A stretch of DNA of 64,000 bases, from positions 3,596,001 to 3,660,000 of the forward strand of contig NZ_CP087203.1 of the NCBI RefSeq assembly GCF_026016325.1, in the 5' to 3' direction. Origin of the DNA: Pseudomonas sp. B21-056 (GTDB taxonomy: Bacteria > Pseudomonadota > Gammaproteobacteria > Pseudomonadales > Pseudomonadaceae). The notes beneath the pieces were generated by a model. The model was not told the origin of the DNA. It ran no database searches and saw only the letters and a list, made by a program, of their open reading frames with translations. Shown one piece after another: positions 45,370 to 53,629 of this stretch (within the stretch, counting starts at the first letter, position 1; the number at the start of each line of letters is the position of its first letter). The position numbers were made by a program, and so were the translations under genes.

Positions 45370-46203
45370 ATGATTCGGCTCACCGCTGAACTCACCCCGG
45401 CCGGCACCAGTTACCTGGCGACCGGCCAAGGCCAGCCCGTGGTCTTGATCCACGGCGTGGGCCTGAACAAAGAAATGTGGGGCGGCCAGGTCGTTGGCCT
45501 GGCCACGAAGTACCGCGTGATTGCCTACGACATGCTCGGCCATGGCGCCAGCCCACGCCCCGCCAATGGCACCGGTCTGCTCGGTTATGCCGACCAGTTG
45601 CTGGAACTGCTCGAGCACCTGCAACTGCCTCAGGCCACGGTGATCGGTTTTTCCATGGGCGGCTTGGTGGCACGTGCCTTCGCCCTGCATTACCCGCAGC
45701 GCCTGCAAAGCCTGGTGGTGCTCAACAGTGTGTTCAACCGCAGCCCCGAGCAACGCGCCGGGGTCATCGCCCGGACGGCCCAGGCCGCCGAGCATGGCCC
45801 GGATGCCAACGCCGAAGCCGCACTGTCGCGCTGGTTCAGCCGCGAATACCAGGCCGCCAACCCGGCACAGATCGCCGCGCTGCGCCAGACCCTGGCGAAG
45901 AACGATCCCCAGGGCTACCTGACCACCTATGAACTGTTCGCCACCCAGGACATGTACCGCGCCGACGACCTGGGCAGCATCCAGGCCCCCACGCTGATCG
46001 CCACCGGCGAGCTGGACCCGGGCTCGACCCCGGAAATGGCCGAACAACTGGCCGCGCGCATTCCCGGTGCCGCCGTTGCCGTGCTCGCCGAGCAGCGGCA
46101 TATGATGCCGGTGGAATCGCCACGCCTGGTCAACCAGTTGCTGCTGGAATTTCTCGACAAGGCGTACGCCCAACCCAATCCAATAAAGGGGATCGTTGCA
46201 TGA
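45370..46203 (+). CDS. Alpha/beta hydrolase, possible TgnD-like acylaminomethylenesuccinate hydrolase
   Basis: 277 residues. The nucleophile elbow GFSMGG places Ser at residue 95, the acid is likely Asp in ATGELDPGSTPEM, and the His lies in EQRHMMPVESP. The oxyanion region is LIHGVGLNKEMWGG. In the vitamin B6 and trigonelline routes an alpha/beta hydrolase splits an N-acylaminomethylene succinate into succinate semialdehyde, CO2, amine and acid. The neighbours here (aldehyde dehydrogenase, SSADH, flavin reductase) fit that role, but it is inferred from context. Its stop overlaps the aldehyde dehydrogenase start (ATGA). Confidence 0.85.
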   Translation: MIRLTAELTPAGTSYLATGQGQPVVLIHGVGLNKEMWGGQVVGLATKYRVIAYDMLGHGASPRPANGTGLLGYADQLLELLEHLQLPQATVIGFSMGGLVARAFALHYPQRLQSLVVLNSVFNRSPEQRAGVIARTAQAAEHGPDANAEAALSRWFSREYQAANPAQIAALRQTLAKNDPQGYLTTYELFATQDMYRADDLGSIQAPTLIATGELDPGSTPEMAEQLAARIPGAAVAVLAEQRHMMPVESPRLVNQLLLEFLDKAYAQPNPIKGIVA

Positions 46204-47681
46204 CACTCGCACGTTTCCAGATGTGCATCGGCGGTGAATGGGTCGATGCCCTGTCCGGCAAGACCTTCGAAAGCCTGAACCCGGCCCTGGCCCAGGCCTG
46301 GGCCGAACTGCCCGATGCCGGTGAAGCCGATGTCGAACGCGCCGTCCAGGCGGCACAAACGGCGTTCGACAGCCCTGCCTGGCGTGGCCTCACCGCGACC
46401 GCCCGGGGCAAGTTGCTGCGCCGTCTCGGTGACCTGATCGCCGAGAACAAGGAACAACTGGCCCAGCTGGAAAGCCGCGACAACGGCAAGCTGATCCGCG
46501 AAACCCGGGGCCAGGTCGGCTATCTGCCGGAGTTCTTCCACTACACCGCGGGCCTGGCCGACAAACTCGAAGGCGGCACCCTGCCCCTCGACAAGCCGGA
46601 CATGTTTGCCTACACCGTGCACGAAGCCATGGGCGTGGTGGCGGCGATCATTCCCTGGAACAGCCCGCTGTACCTGACCGCGATCAAGCTCGCCCCGGCA
46701 CTGGCGGCGGGCAACACCATCGTGATCAAGCCGTCCGAACACGCCTCGGCGACCATCCTGGAGCTGGCTCGCCTGGCCCTGGAAGCCGGATTTCCAGCCG
46801 GCGTGGTCAACGTCGTGACCGGTTATGGCCCGAGTACCGGCGCCGCCCTCACCCGTCATCCGCTGATACGCAAGATCGCCTTCACCGGTGGCGCCGCCAC
46901 GGCTCGCCATGTGGTGCGCAGCAGCGCGGAGAACTTCGCCAAGTTGTCCCTGGAGCTGGGGGGCAAGTCGCCCAACATCATTTTCGCCGACGCCGACCTC
47001 GACAGTGCCATCAACGGTGCGATTGCCGGGATCTATGCGGCGTCGGGCCAGAGCTGCGTGTCCGGCTCACGGTTGTTGGTGCAGGACGAGATCTACGATG
47101 AATTCGTCTCGCGCCTGGAAGAGCGCGCCAAGCGCATCCGCATCGGCAACCCGCAAGACGACAGCAGCGAAATGGGCCCGATGGCCACCGCCCAGCAACT
47201 GGCCGTGGTCGAAGGCCTGGTCGCCGATGCCATCGCCGAGGGTGCGCGGCTGCGCCTCGGTGGCAAGCGCCCGCAGAACCTGGGTGACGGCTGGTTCTAC
47301 GAGCCGACCCTGTTCGAATGCGACCGCAATTCGATGAAGATCATGCAGGAAGAAGTCTTCGGCCCTGTGGCGTCGGTGATTCGCTTCAAGGACGAAGCCG
47401 AAGCGCTGGCCATCGCCAACGACTCGCAGTTCGGCCTCGCCGCCGGCATCTGGACCCGCGACCTCGGCCGCGCCCATCGCCTGGCCCGGGACGTGCGTTC
47501 GGGCATCATCTGGGTCAACACCTACCGCGCCGTCTCGGCCATGGCACCTATCGGTGGCTTCAAGAACAGCGGCTACGGACGTGAAAGCGGCATCGATTCG
47601 GTGCTGGCCTACACCGACCTGAAAACGGTGTGGATCAACCTCTCTCAGGCACCGATGCCTGACCCCTTCGTGATGCGCTAG
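46200..47681 (+). CDS. Aldehyde dehydrogenase-family protein, possible TgnC-like
   Basis: 493 residues. Catalytic Cys286 lies in AASGQSCVSGSRLL and the general base Glu252 in LELGGKSPN. NAD-binding is shown by FTGGAATARHVV. It oxidises an aldehyde (or hemiacetal/lactol) to an acid with NAD(P). In the trigonelline pathway the equivalent enzyme oxidises the hydroxybutyrolactone ring-opening product before hydrolysis. It is translationally coupled to the hydrolase gene and is followed 12 bp later by a flavin reductase gene. Its substrate is inferred, and general ALDH activity is the safe call. Confidence 0.9.
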   Translation: MTLARFQMCIGGEWVDALSGKTFESLNPALAQAWAELPDAGEADVERAVQAAQTAFDSPAWRGLTATARGKLLRRLGDLIAENKEQLAQLESRDNGKLIRETRGQVGYLPEFFHYTAGLADKLEGGTLPLDKPDMFAYTVHEAMGVVAAIIPWNSPLYLTAIKLAPALAAGNTIVIKPSEHASATILELARLALEAGFPAGVVNVVTGYGPSTGAALTRHPLIRKIAFTGGAATARHVVRSSAENFAKLSLELGGKSPNIIFADADLDSAINGAIAGIYAASGQSCVSGSRLLVQDEIYDEFVSRLEERAKRIRIGNPQDDSSEMGPMATAQQLAVVEGLVADAIAEGARLRLGGKRPQNLGDGWFYEPTLFECDRNSMKIMQEEVFGPVASVIRFKDEAEALAIANDSQFGLAAGIWTRDLGRAHRLARDVRSGIIWVNTYRAVSAMAPIGGFKNSGYGRESGIDSVLAYTDLKTVWINLSQAPMPDPFVMR

Positions 47682-47693
47682 GAGACTGCCGCC

Positions 47694-48179
47694 ATGATCG
47701 AACCCGGCATTTACAAAGAAGTCATGGGCTCGTTCCCATCCGGCGTCACGGTGGTCACCACCCTGGACCCTGAAGGGAACATCGTCGGCATCACCGCCAG
47801 TGCGTTCAGCGCGCTGTCGATCGACCCGGCGCTGGTGTTGTTCTGCCCCAACTACGCCTCCGACACCTATCCGATCCTGCGGGACAGCAAGCAGTTTGCG
47901 ATTCACCTGCTGTCCGCCGACCAGACCGCCGAAGCCTACGCCTTCGCCGGTAAAGGCAAGGACAAGGCCAAGGGCATCGACTGGCACCTGAGCGACCTCG
48001 GCAACCCGATCCTGGCCAAGGCCACGGCGATCATCGAGTGCGAACTGTGGCGCGAATACGACGGCGGCGATCACGCGATCATCGTCGGCGCGGTGAAGCA
48101 CCTGATCCTGCCCGAGCAGCCGGTTACGCCGATGATCTACCACAAGGGCAAGCTGGGCGCCCTGCCCGCGCTGGGCTGA
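47694..48179 (+). CDS. Flavin reductase (two-component monooxygenase reductase), copy 1
   Basis: 161 residues of the flavin-reductase-like FMN-binding split-barrel family: YKEVMGSFPSGVTVVTTL, then ITASAFSALSIDPALVLF, and ECELWREYDGGDHAIIVGAV near the end with the conserved GDH. It supplies reduced FMN or FAD from NAD(P)H to an oxygenase. No oxygenase is in this operon. The nearest partner is the luciferase-like enzyme at 60652, which has its own very similar reductase (59987). The two reductases share most residues, indicating duplication. Confidence 0.92.
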   Translation: MIEPGIYKEVMGSFPSGVTVVTTLDPEGNIVGITASAFSALSIDPALVLFCPNYASDTYPILRDSKQFAIHLLSADQTAEAYAFAGKGKDKAKGIDWHLSDLGNPILAKATAIIECELWREYDGGDHAIIVGAVKHLILPEQPVTPMIYHKGKLGALPALG

Positions 48180-48210
48180 ACGGCGCAAGAAGAACCTGAG
48201 CCGAACACCG

Positions 48211-48335
48211 TTGTGGCGAGGGGATTTATCCCCGCTGGGGCGCGAAGCGGCCCCAAAAGCTCAACCTGACACACCGAGCTGGCAGGTCTTAGGGCTGCTC
48301 CGCGGCCCAGCGGGGATAAATCCCCTCGCCACAGG
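48211..48335. repeat. Second-type REP element (GGGGATAAATCCCC)
   Basis: TTGTGGCGAGGGGATTTATC at the left pairs with GATAAATCCCCTCGCCACAG at the right, with an inner GC-rich hairpin (GGGGCGCGAAGCGGCCCC). It is unrelated to the GGGAGCGAGC REP type and lies between the flavin reductase and SSADH genes. Confidence 0.88.
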
Positions 48336-48376
48336 GGGCCAGAAGTGACTTTTCTATCTTTATTTCAGGAGCCGGC

Positions 48377-49828
48377 ATGAGTCCAGCAGCCTCGCAACTG
48401 TTCCGCCAACAAGCCTACATCGACGGCCAATGGCTGGAGGCACCTGATGGCGCCTGCCAGGAAATCTTCAACCCGGCCAATGGCGAGTTGATCGGCCGGG
48501 TGCCGAACCTGGGCGCCGAACACGCCCGCCAGGCCATCGCCGCCGCCAACAAAGCCTGGCCGGCCTGGCGCGGGCTGCTCGCCAAGGAGCGCAGCCAGAT
48601 CCTCAAGCGTTGGCACGGGCTGATGCTTGAAAACGCCGATGCACTGGCAGAGATCCTCACCCTCGAACAAGGCAAGCCACTGACCGAAGCCAAGGGCGAG
48701 ATCCTCTACGCCGCCAGCTTCATCGAATGGTTCGCCGAAGAAGCCAAACGCATTTATGGCGACACCATCCCCAGCCACAAGGGCGATGCCCGCATCGTGG
48801 TGAGCAAGGAGCCCATTGGTGTCGTCGCAGCCATCACCCCGTGGAACTTCCCGGCGGCGATGATCACCCGCAAGGCCGGGCCTGCCCTGGCCGCCGGCTG
48901 TCCCTGCATCGTCAAGCCTGCGCCGGAAACGCCGTTCTCGGCCCTGGCCATGGCGGCCCTGGCGGAACAGGCCGGTATTCCAGCAGGGATCTTCAACGTG
49001 ATTACCGGTGACGCCGTGGCCATCGGCGGCGAACTGACCAGCAGTCCGTTGGTACGCAAGCTGTCGTTCACCGGCTCCACGGCCATTGGCAAACTGCTGA
49101 TGGCCCAGTGCGCGCCAACCTTGAAGAAGGTCTCGCTGGAACTGGGCGGCAATGCCCCCTTCATCGTCTTCGACGACGCTGACCTGGAGCGCGCAGTGGA
49201 AGGTGCGTTGATCGCCAAGTTCCGCAATGCCGGGCAGACCTGCGTCTGCGTCAATCGCTTCCTGGTGCAGGACGGCATTCATGATGCATTTGTCGCACGC
49301 CTGTCCGAGCGCGTAGCGCAACTGAAAGTCGGCAGCGGTTTCGAGACGGGCGTCAGCCAGGGTCCGCTGATCAACGAACGGGCCGTCGCCAAGGTCGAGG
49401 ATCACGTCCAGGACGCCCTCGCCCACGGTGCCCGGGTGCTCTGCGGCGGCGAACGCCATGCCTTGGGTCACGGGTTCTTCCAGCCGACGGTGCTGGCCGG
49501 CGTCACGACGCAGATGAAAGTCGCCCGGGAAGAAACCTTCGGGCCGCTGGCCGCGGTCTTTCGCTTCGACAGCGAGGCCCAGGCCGTGGAGATGGCCAAC
49601 GACACCGACTCCGGGCTCGCCGCCTATTGCTATACCCGCGACCTGGGCCGGGCCTGGCGCATGAGCGAGGCGCTGGAATACGGCATGGTCGGCATCAATG
49701 AAGGGCTGATCTCAACCGAGGTGGCCCCGTTCGGCGGCGTCAAGACCTCGGGCCTGGGGCGCGAAGGCTCCAAATACGGCATCGAGGACTACCTTGAACT
49801 CAAATACACCCTGATGGGCGGGCTCTGA
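48377..49828 (+). CDS. Succinate-semialdehyde dehydrogenase (GabD/TgnE-like)
   Basis: 483 residues. Catalytic Cys289 is in NAGQTCVCVNRFLVQ (the double-Cys TCVCVN typical of SSADH), and Glu255 is in LELGGNAPF. The NAD(P) site contains FTGSTAIGKLLM. It oxidises succinate semialdehyde to succinate for the TCA cycle. SSADH next to the hydrolase and ALDH genes is what trigonelline, pyridoxine or pyridine-type ring-cleavage pathways need at the end. It starts about 200 bp after the flavin reductase gene with a REP between, and is followed 22 bp later by the carboxymuconolactone-decarboxylase-like gene. A GABA-catabolic gabD is an alternative, but no gabT is here. Confidence 0.92.
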   Translation: MSPAASQLFRQQAYIDGQWLEAPDGACQEIFNPANGELIGRVPNLGAEHARQAIAAANKAWPAWRGLLAKERSQILKRWHGLMLENADALAEILTLEQGKPLTEAKGEILYAASFIEWFAEEAKRIYGDTIPSHKGDARIVVSKEPIGVVAAITPWNFPAAMITRKAGPALAAGCPCIVKPAPETPFSALAMAALAEQAGIPAGIFNVITGDAVAIGGELTSSPLVRKLSFTGSTAIGKLLMAQCAPTLKKVSLELGGNAPFIVFDDADLERAVEGALIAKFRNAGQTCVCVNRFLVQDGIHDAFVARLSERVAQLKVGSGFETGVSQGPLINERAVAKVEDHVQDALAHGARVLCGGERHALGHGFFQPTVLAGVTTQMKVAREETFGPLAAVFRFDSEAQAVEMANDTDSGLAAYCYTRDLGRAWRMSEALEYGMVGINEGLISTEVAPFGGVKTSGLGREGSKYGIEDYLELKYTLMGGL

Positions 49829-49849
49829 GCCCCACGGGAGACATGGAAA

Positions 49850-50239
49850 ATGAGCAACGAAAAATACGCGAAAGGCTTGCAGATCCGCACCCAGGTGCTG
49901 GGCGAAGCCTATGTGAAGCGCTCCATCGAAAACGCCGACGACTTCACCCGGCCGTTGCAGGAAATGGTCACCGAATACTGCTGGGGTCACGTCTGGGGCC
50001 GCGAGGGTTTGTCGCTCAAGGAACGCAGCATGATAAACTTGGCCATGATTTCGGCCCTCAATCGGCCTCACGAGCTCAAACTGCATGTGCGCGGTGCCTT
50101 GCGCAATGGCCTGAGTCGTGAACAAATACGCGAAATCCTGCTTCAGGTCGGTATTTATTGCGGTGTACCCGCGGCCGTCGACAGTTTCCGGCTCGCCCGT
50201 GAAGCCTTCGCTGAAGCCGATGCCGAGGCCTCCAGTTAA
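49850..50239 (+). CDS. Carboxymuconolactone decarboxylase-family protein
   Basis: 129 residues of the small all-helical CMD/AhpD-like family. It contains VTEYCWGHVWGREGLSLKER, then NLAMISALNRPHELKLHVRG and LLQVGIYCGVPAAVDSFRLA. The AhpD-type CxxC pair is absent, so it is closer to PcaC-type decarboxylases. No protocatechuate pathway genes are present, so its reaction (lactone decarboxylation or hydrolysis) is unknown. It is last in the operon after SSADH and is followed by a terminator. Confidence 0.87.
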   Translation: MSNEKYAKGLQIRTQVLGEAYVKRSIENADDFTRPLQEMVTEYCWGHVWGREGLSLKERSMINLAMISALNRPHELKLHVRGALRNGLSREQIREILLQVGIYCGVPAAVDSFRLAREAFAEADAEASS

Positions 50240-50255
50240 CCTTGGCTGTGTCCGG

Positions 50256-50290
50256 AAAGAGCACGTGATGGTGATCGACGTGCTCTTTTT
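50256..50290 (+). terminator. Rho-independent terminator after the SSADH-CMD operon
   Basis: AAAGAGCACGT pairs with ACGTGCTCTTT around a 10-base loop, followed by further Ts. It separates the catabolic operon from the GntR gene. Confidence 0.85.
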
Positions 50291-50320
50291 GTGTGGACAG
50301 CCACCTAAAGAGCAACGCCC

Positions 50321-51073
50321 ATGAAACGCCTGCCACTCGACGACAGCTTCAAGGTCAATCGCAACCCCGTTACCCTGCGCGAGATCGTGCTGGATAAACT
50401 GCGAAGCGCCATCATGAACTTCCAGCTCCTGCCGGGGGATCGTCTGGTCGAGCGCGATCTGTGCGATCGCCTGGGTGTGAGCCGCACGTCGGTACGCGAA
50501 GCCTTGCGCCACCTGGAGTCCGAAGGCCTGGTGGAATTCGCCGATGCCAAGGGCCCACGGGTAGCGATCATCACCCTGGACGATGCCGGTGACATCTATG
50601 AGCTGCGTTGCGTGCTCGAAGGGCTGATCGTCCAACTGTTCACCCTGCGCGCCAGTGCCAGGGACATCAAGGCCCTTGAAAACGCCCTGAAGGAAAACCG
50701 CGAGGCCCTCAAGGACGGCGAGCTGCAACAGGTGCTGGATTCGGTGCAGGGTTTCTACGACGTGCTGCTCGAAGGCTCCGGCAACCATGTGGCGGCCACC
50801 CAGTTGCGCCAGTTGCAGGCGCGCATCAGCTACCTGCGGGCCACCTCGGTGTCCCAGGAAAACCGTCGCGGCGCCAGCAACCAGGAAATGGAACGTATCG
50901 TCGAGGCCATCAAAAGCGGCGATCCGCTGGCCGCCCACCAGGCTTCGGTGGACCACGTACGGGCCGCGGCCAAGGTTGCGCTGGAGTACCTCAAGCGTAA
51001 GCAGGAAGAGACCGGCGACATTCCTGAAATCACCGCCCCCATCGCCTTGAAAGAACCCCGTATAGGACACTGA
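50321..51073 (+). CDS. GntR-family (FCD) regulator, probable regulator of the TATTAyGGTATwCCA regulon
   Basis: 250 residues. The winged HTH spans residues about 18-85 (LREIVLDKLRSAIMNFQLLP, then DRLGVSRTSVREALRHLESE). The helical FCD domain runs from about 95 to 225 (DIYELRCVLEGLIVQLF). FCD regulators bind palindromes with GGT...ACC half-sites, which matches the six operator copies around it. It is the only regulator gene in 44.7-61.7 kb. No operator copy precedes it, so it may not repress itself. A NUDIX gene begins one base after its stop. Confidence 0.92.
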   Translation: MKRLPLDDSFKVNRNPVTLREIVLDKLRSAIMNFQLLPGDRLVERDLCDRLGVSRTSVREALRHLESEGLVEFADAKGPRVAIITLDDAGDIYELRCVLEGLIVQLFTLRASARDIKALENALKENREALKDGELQQVLDSVQGFYDVLLEGSGNHVAATQLRQLQARISYLRATSVSQENRRGASNQEMERIVEAIKSGDPLAAHQASVDHVRAAAKVALEYLKRKQEETGDIPEITAPIALKEPRIGH

Positions 51074-51074
51074 C

Positions 51075-51638
51075 ATGTTCAGCCCGAGCTTTTGTCCAAA
51101 GTGTGGCGGCAGCGACCTGAGTCAACGCCTGCCGGCGGGCGATACCCATGAACGGCTGATGTGTGGCGGCTGCGGCTACATCCACTACGTCAACCCGAAG
51201 ATCATTGCCGGCTGCATCATCGAGCAGGACGGCAAATACCTGTTGTGCCAGCGCGCCATTCCTCCACGCCCCGGCACCTGGACCCTGCCGGCCGGTTTCA
51301 TGGAAGGCAACGAGACCACCGAGCAGGCGGCGCTGCGGGAAGTCTGGGAAGAAACCGGCGTACGCGCCGACATCGTCTCGCCCTACTCGATCTTCAGCGT
51401 GCCGAAGATCAGCGAGGTGTACATCATCTTCCGCGCCGTCGCGCTGGAAATCACCGGCCAGTTCGGCCCGGAAACCCTCGCCTGCCGGTTCTTCGCGCCA
51501 GAAGACATTCCCTGGGACAGCATCTACTACCCGGCCATCCGGCAGATCCTCGAGCGTTACATCGAGGAACGCCAGGCCGGGGTGTATGGCATCTACATCG
51601 GCAACGACGACAGCGGCAAGATCCATTTCATCCGCTGA
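51075..51638 (+). CDS. NUDIX hydrolase with N-terminal zinc ribbon
   Basis: 187 residues. The zinc ribbon is FCPKCGGSDL...LMCGGCGYIHY (residues 7-37). The Nudix box is GFMEGNETTEQAALREVWEE, followed by TGV; all catalytic Glu residues are present. Such proteins hydrolyse nucleoside diphosphates linked to another group, such as NADH, ADP-ribose or FAD. It is probably co-transcribed with the GntR gene (one-base gap). A link to pyridine- or flavin-nucleotide turnover in this regulon is attractive but unproven. Confidence 0.92.
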   Translation: MFSPSFCPKCGGSDLSQRLPAGDTHERLMCGGCGYIHYVNPKIIAGCIIEQDGKYLLCQRAIPPRPGTWTLPAGFMEGNETTEQAALREVWEETGVRADIVSPYSIFSVPKISEVYIIFRAVALEITGQFGPETLACRFFAPEDIPWDSIYYPAIRQILERYIEERQAGVYGIYIGNDDSGKIHFIR

Positions 51639-51664
51639 CGCTTTCCCACTGCCTGCAGGTGCGG

Positions 51665-51770
51665 TGTAGGAGCTGTCGAGCGAAGCGAGGCTGCGATCTT
51701 TTAGGCGTTCGCTTGCGATGCAATTGCCAGGGTAAAGATCGCAGCCTCGCTTCGCTCGACAGCTCCTACA
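51665..51770. repeat. Third-type inverted repeat (AGGAGCTGTCGAGCGAAGCG)
   Basis: TGTAGGAGCTGTCGAGCGAA continues GCGAGGCTGCGATCTTTT; its inverse lies at the right end (TTCGCTCGACAGCTCCTACA). This is a long imperfect palindrome, different from the two other REP types in the window. It overlaps the end of the DUF1330 gene by a few bases. Confidence 0.88.
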
Positions 51771-52062
51771 GAGGCGGCACCCCCTCGACGATGATCACCT
51801 CGGCCCGGGCCACATCCTGGCGGTGACGCTTGGCCTCCTGATACTGCTCCGAGTGATAACAGGCCAGCGCCTGCTCGTAGGAATCAAATTCAATCACCAC
51901 GCTGCGCTGCGGCGTGGCCCTGCCCTCCATCGCCTCGCTACGCCCCCCCCGCGCCAGCATCCGACCACCGTACAAGGCAAACGCCGCCGGAGCCCGTTGG
52001 GTGTATTGGCTATATTGGTCGGAGTCGGTGACATCCACATGAGCAATCCAGTACGCCTTCAT
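51766..52062 (-). CDS. DUF1330 domain-containing protein
   Basis: 98 residues starting MKAYWIAHVDVTDSDQYSQY, the DUF1330 signature. It then has SVVIEFDSYEQALACYHSEQ. It has a small dimeric alpha/beta-barrel fold (ferredoxin-like), of unknown role; related stress-responsive barrel proteins sometimes act as isomerases or monooxygenases. Its start lies 22 bp from operator copy 2, which it shares divergently with the RibBA-like gene, so it is probably part of the regulon. Confidence 0.88.
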   Translation of the reverse strand: MKAYWIAHVDVTDSDQYSQYTQRAPAAFALYGGRMLARGGRSEAMEGRATPQRSVVIEFDSYEQALACYHSEQYQEAKRHRQDVARAEVIIVEGVPPL

Positions 52063-52084
52063 AGTGACCTCTCGGGTTAATTTG

Positions 52085-52099
52085 TATTATGGTATACCA
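52085..52099 (+). promoter_or_regulatory. Regulon operator copy 2 (TATTATGGTATACCA)
   Basis: The same 15-mer as copy 1, between the divergent DUF1330 (22 bp away) and RibBA-like (46 bp away) genes. It can serve both. Confidence 0.75.
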
Positions 52100-52145
52100 C
52101 AAGCGGTTTCCATCATGCATCCCATCCGGACAAAGAGAGCCCTAC

Positions 52146-53255
52146 ATGGCCTTTAACAGTATTCAAGAAATCATCGAAGACTACCGCCAGGGCAAGATGG
52201 TGTTGCTGGTGGACGACGAAGACCGGGAAAACGAAGGCGACCTGCTGCTGGCCGCCGATTGTTGCAGCGCCCAGGCCATCAGCTTCATGGCCCGGGAAGC
52301 CCGCGGGCTGATCTGCCTGACCTTGACCGACGAACACTGCCAGCGCCTGGGACTCGAGCAGATGGTGCCGAGCAATGGCAGCGTGTTCAGCACCGCGTTC
52401 ACCGTGTCCATCGAGGCCGCCACCGGCGTGACCACCGGCATCTCCGCCGCCGACCGGGCGCGCACCGTGGCCGCCGCGGTTGCCGCCGATGCCGGCCCCA
52501 GCGATATCGTCCAGCCGGGGCATATCTTCCCGCTGCGCGCCCGCGAAGGTGGCGTCCTGACCCGTGCCGGGCATACCGAAGCCGGCTGCGACCTGGCGCG
52601 CCTGGCCGGTTTCACGCCCGCGTCGGTGATCGTCGAAGTGATGAACGACGACGGCACCATGGCCCGCCGCCCGGACCTGGAAGTGTTCGCCCGCAAACAC
52701 GGGATCAAGATCGGCACCATTGCCGACCTGATCCACTACCGCCTGAGCACCGAACACACCGTGGTACGCATCGGTGAACGGGAACTGCCCACCGTGCACG
52801 GCACCTTCCGGCTGTTCACCTTTGAAGACCGCATCGAGGGCGGCGTACACATGGCGATGGTCATGGGCAACATCCGCCGGGAAGAACCGGCCCTGGTGCG
52901 GGTCCACGTCATCGACCCGCTGCGGGACCTGGTGGGCGCCGAATACAACGGACCGTCCAACTGGACGCTCTGGGCGGCACTGCAACGGGTCGCTGAAGAA
53001 GGTTGCGGCGTGGTGGTCGTGCTGGCCAACCACGAATCCTCCCAGGCCCTGCTCGAACGCGTGCCGCAACTCACCCAGCCACCCCGACAGTTCAGCCGCT
53101 CCCAATCGCGCATCTATTCAGAAGTCGGTACCGGCGCGCAGATCCTCCAGGACCTGGGCGTCGGCAAGTTGCGCCACCTGGGGCCGCCGCTCAAATACGC
53201 CGGTTTGACCGGGTATGACCTGGAAGTGGTGGAGAGCATTCCGTTTACCGGCTGA
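52146..53255 (+). CDS. ribBA: RibBA-like protein: DHBP synthase with degenerate GTP cyclohydrolase II domain
   Basis: 369 residues from ATG 52146; the upstream frame starts inside the operator. Residues 1-200 are a full 3,4-dihydroxy-2-butanone 4-phosphate synthase (LLVDDEDRENEGDLLLAADC, then TRAGHTEAGCDLARLAG). The C-terminal half resembles GTP cyclohydrolase II, but the zinc-binding cysteines of RibA are missing (the region reads RVHVIDPLRDLVGAEYNG). Only the RibB reaction of riboflavin synthesis is therefore expected. A second, regulated copy beside flavin reductases and a luciferase-like oxygenase suggests extra flavin supply during catabolism. Confidence 0.9.
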   Translation: MAFNSIQEIIEDYRQGKMVLLVDDEDRENEGDLLLAADCCSAQAISFMAREARGLICLTLTDEHCQRLGLEQMVPSNGSVFSTAFTVSIEAATGVTTGISAADRARTVAAAVAADAGPSDIVQPGHIFPLRAREGGVLTRAGHTEAGCDLARLAGFTPASVIVEVMNDDGTMARRPDLEVFARKHGIKIGTIADLIHYRLSTEHTVVRIGERELPTVHGTFRLFTFEDRIEGGVHMAMVMGNIRREEPALVRVHVIDPLRDLVGAEYNGPSNWTLWAALQRVAEEGCGVVVVLANHESSQALLERVPQLTQPPRQFSRSQSRIYSEVGTGAQILQDLGVGKLRHLGPPLKYAGLTGYDLEVVESIPFTG

Positions 53256-53277
53256 GTCCCAGCTAGCCGGGAACACC

Positions 53278-53367
53278 CTGTGGGAGCGAGCCTGCTCGCG
53301 ATAGCGGTGGCTCAGTTACTGCAAGGCCGAATGACAGGCCGCCATCGCGAGCAGGCTCGCTCCCCCA
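53278..53367. repeat. REP inverted pair (GGGAGCGAGC type)
   Basis: CTGTGGGAGCGAGCCTGCTC and its inverse about 40 bp on. The right end reads CTCCCCCAGG instead of the usual CTCCCACAGG. It lies between the RibBA-like gene and the ABC transporter operon. Confidence 0.88.
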
Positions 53368-53451
53368 GGGAGAGTGGCCGCCTGAAAAAGATCCTGGAAA
53401 AAAATCTGCTCCAGACGGATAGCCGGTACGGCAAAATGCTTGCAGAAAGTT

Positions 53452-53476
53452 TGGAATACCATAATATGATATTCCA
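53452..53476. promoter_or_regulatory. Regulon operator copy 3, double-site form
   Basis: The inverse strand gives TATTATGGTATTCCA (53452-53466). TGATATTCCA follows (53467-53476), so that TGGAATA at the left and TATTCCA at the right form a perfect outer dyad across 25 bp. It lies 154 bp before the ABC transporter start, farther than at the other targets. Confidence 0.7.
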
Positions 53477-53579
53477 TAGACCGAACGCTTCAGCCAGGTG
53501 CACCCCGCAGGGATGGCACAGAAAAACTCAGCCCTTGGCGCGGTCGCGGTAAGGCCAGAAGGACCTAAGCTCCCTATAA

Positions 53580-53601
53580 AGCGGGCACACACAAGCCCGC
53601 T
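53580..53601 (+). other. Hairpin in the leader of the ABC transporter operon
   Basis: AGCGGGC and GCCCGCT form a 7-bp stem with an 8-base loop, ending 28 bp before the ATG. No T-run follows, so it is not a terminator. It may stabilise the mRNA or hold a promoter-proximal site. Confidence 0.4.
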
Positions 53602-53629
53602 CAATAAACACAACAATGAGGGCGTGAAA

